In this document: positions 5,519-5,576 of the stretch, one piece after another
How positions within the stretch are numbered: the stretch's first letter is position 1
Layout of the letters: every line of letters starts with the position of its first letter
Assembly: GCA_026982145.1 (NCBI GenBank)
Contig: JALSHQ010000270.1
Location: 1-5,576 of the forward strand
From: Gammaproteobacteria bacterium
GTDB taxonomy: Bacteria > Pseudomonadota > Gammaproteobacteria > SZUA-140
DNA: 5,576 nucleotides
Direction: 5' to 3'
Program-made: the position numbers and the translations under genes
The notes under the pieces: generated by a model
The model's database searches: none
What the model was told of the DNA's origin: nothing
Seen by the model: the letters and a program-made list of their open reading frames with translations, nothing else

Positions 5519-5551
5519 CGCTATCTGAAACATATAGCGTCATTTTGCTAT
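5519..5551. repeat. Overlapping inverted repeats (CGCTAT / ATAGCG / GCTAT)
   Basis: CGCTAT (5519-5524) pairs with ATAGCG (5534-5539), and the same middle arm can instead pair with GCTAT (5547-5551), part of CATATAGC/GCTATGTG with one wobble. The middle arm can therefore join either of two hairpins. The region is gene-free and reaches the window edge. Its role is unknown; a weak plus-strand promoter (TCATTT at 5540, GATAAT at 5563) overlaps it. Confidence 0.4.
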
Positions 5552-5576
5552 GTGACTACAGTGATAATTTTGTTGG

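Noticed and set aside
5540..5568. Plus-strand promoter TCATTT-17-GATAAT near the right edge
   Set aside because: The -35 is poor, and no downstream gene is visible in the window to support it. It is left as a note within the inverted-repeat entry.

Overview
The window looks like chromosomal DNA of a gammaproteobacterium, probably in or near the Pseudomonadales/Cellvibrionales. Three things suggest this. The first is the order thiO | fimT/fimU-pilV-pilW-pilX-pilY1, which matches the minor-pilin locus of Pseudomonas aeruginosa. The second is a tRNA gene with an encoded CCA end and an ordinary sigma-70 promoter. The third is a small RFF/GWYF/GPF protein of a type I associate with gammaproteobacteria. 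The genus cannot be fixed from the sequence.

Left two thirds (1-3695, all minus strand): a compact type IV pilus minor-pilin operon read right to left. It runs from a GspH-like minor pilin (fimT/fimU) through pilV, pilW and pilX to the 5' third of pilY1, which leaves the window at base 1. The gaps are 29 nt, a 4-nt ATGA overlap, 18 nt and 32 nt, so the genes are almost certainly co-transcribed. The four minor pilins should assemble into the pilus-tip/priming complex, with PilX in the GspK-like role, and PilY1 is the large secreted tip protein carrying a von Willebrand A domain. The PilY1 reading frame is open over 334 codons to the edge with no stop or frameshift.

Middle (3696-3863): a divergent intergenic region between the pilus operon and thiO. 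It holds a -10-like TATAAC for the pilus operon with no good -35, two sequences resembling the AlgR box of Pseudomonas, a short palindrome, and an 8-bp inverted repeat with widely spaced arms.

Right third: thiO (3864-4961, plus), an FAD-dependent glycine oxidase for thiamine thiazole synthesis; then a tRNA-Thr(CGT) gene (5058-5133) with a clear promoter and a GC-rich discriminator; then, convergent to it, a gene for an 89-residue protein of unknown function (5172-5441, minus). The last 135 bases have no gene but contain several inverted repeats.

No wholly new system is visible: this is a recognisable pilus locus with conserved neighbours. The points most worth a second look are three DxDxDG calcium-loop-like motifs in the N-terminal third of PilY1, a G8 tract inside fimT and a C7 tract inside the small gene, the AlgR-like boxes, and the single GspH-like gene where P. 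aeruginosa has two.
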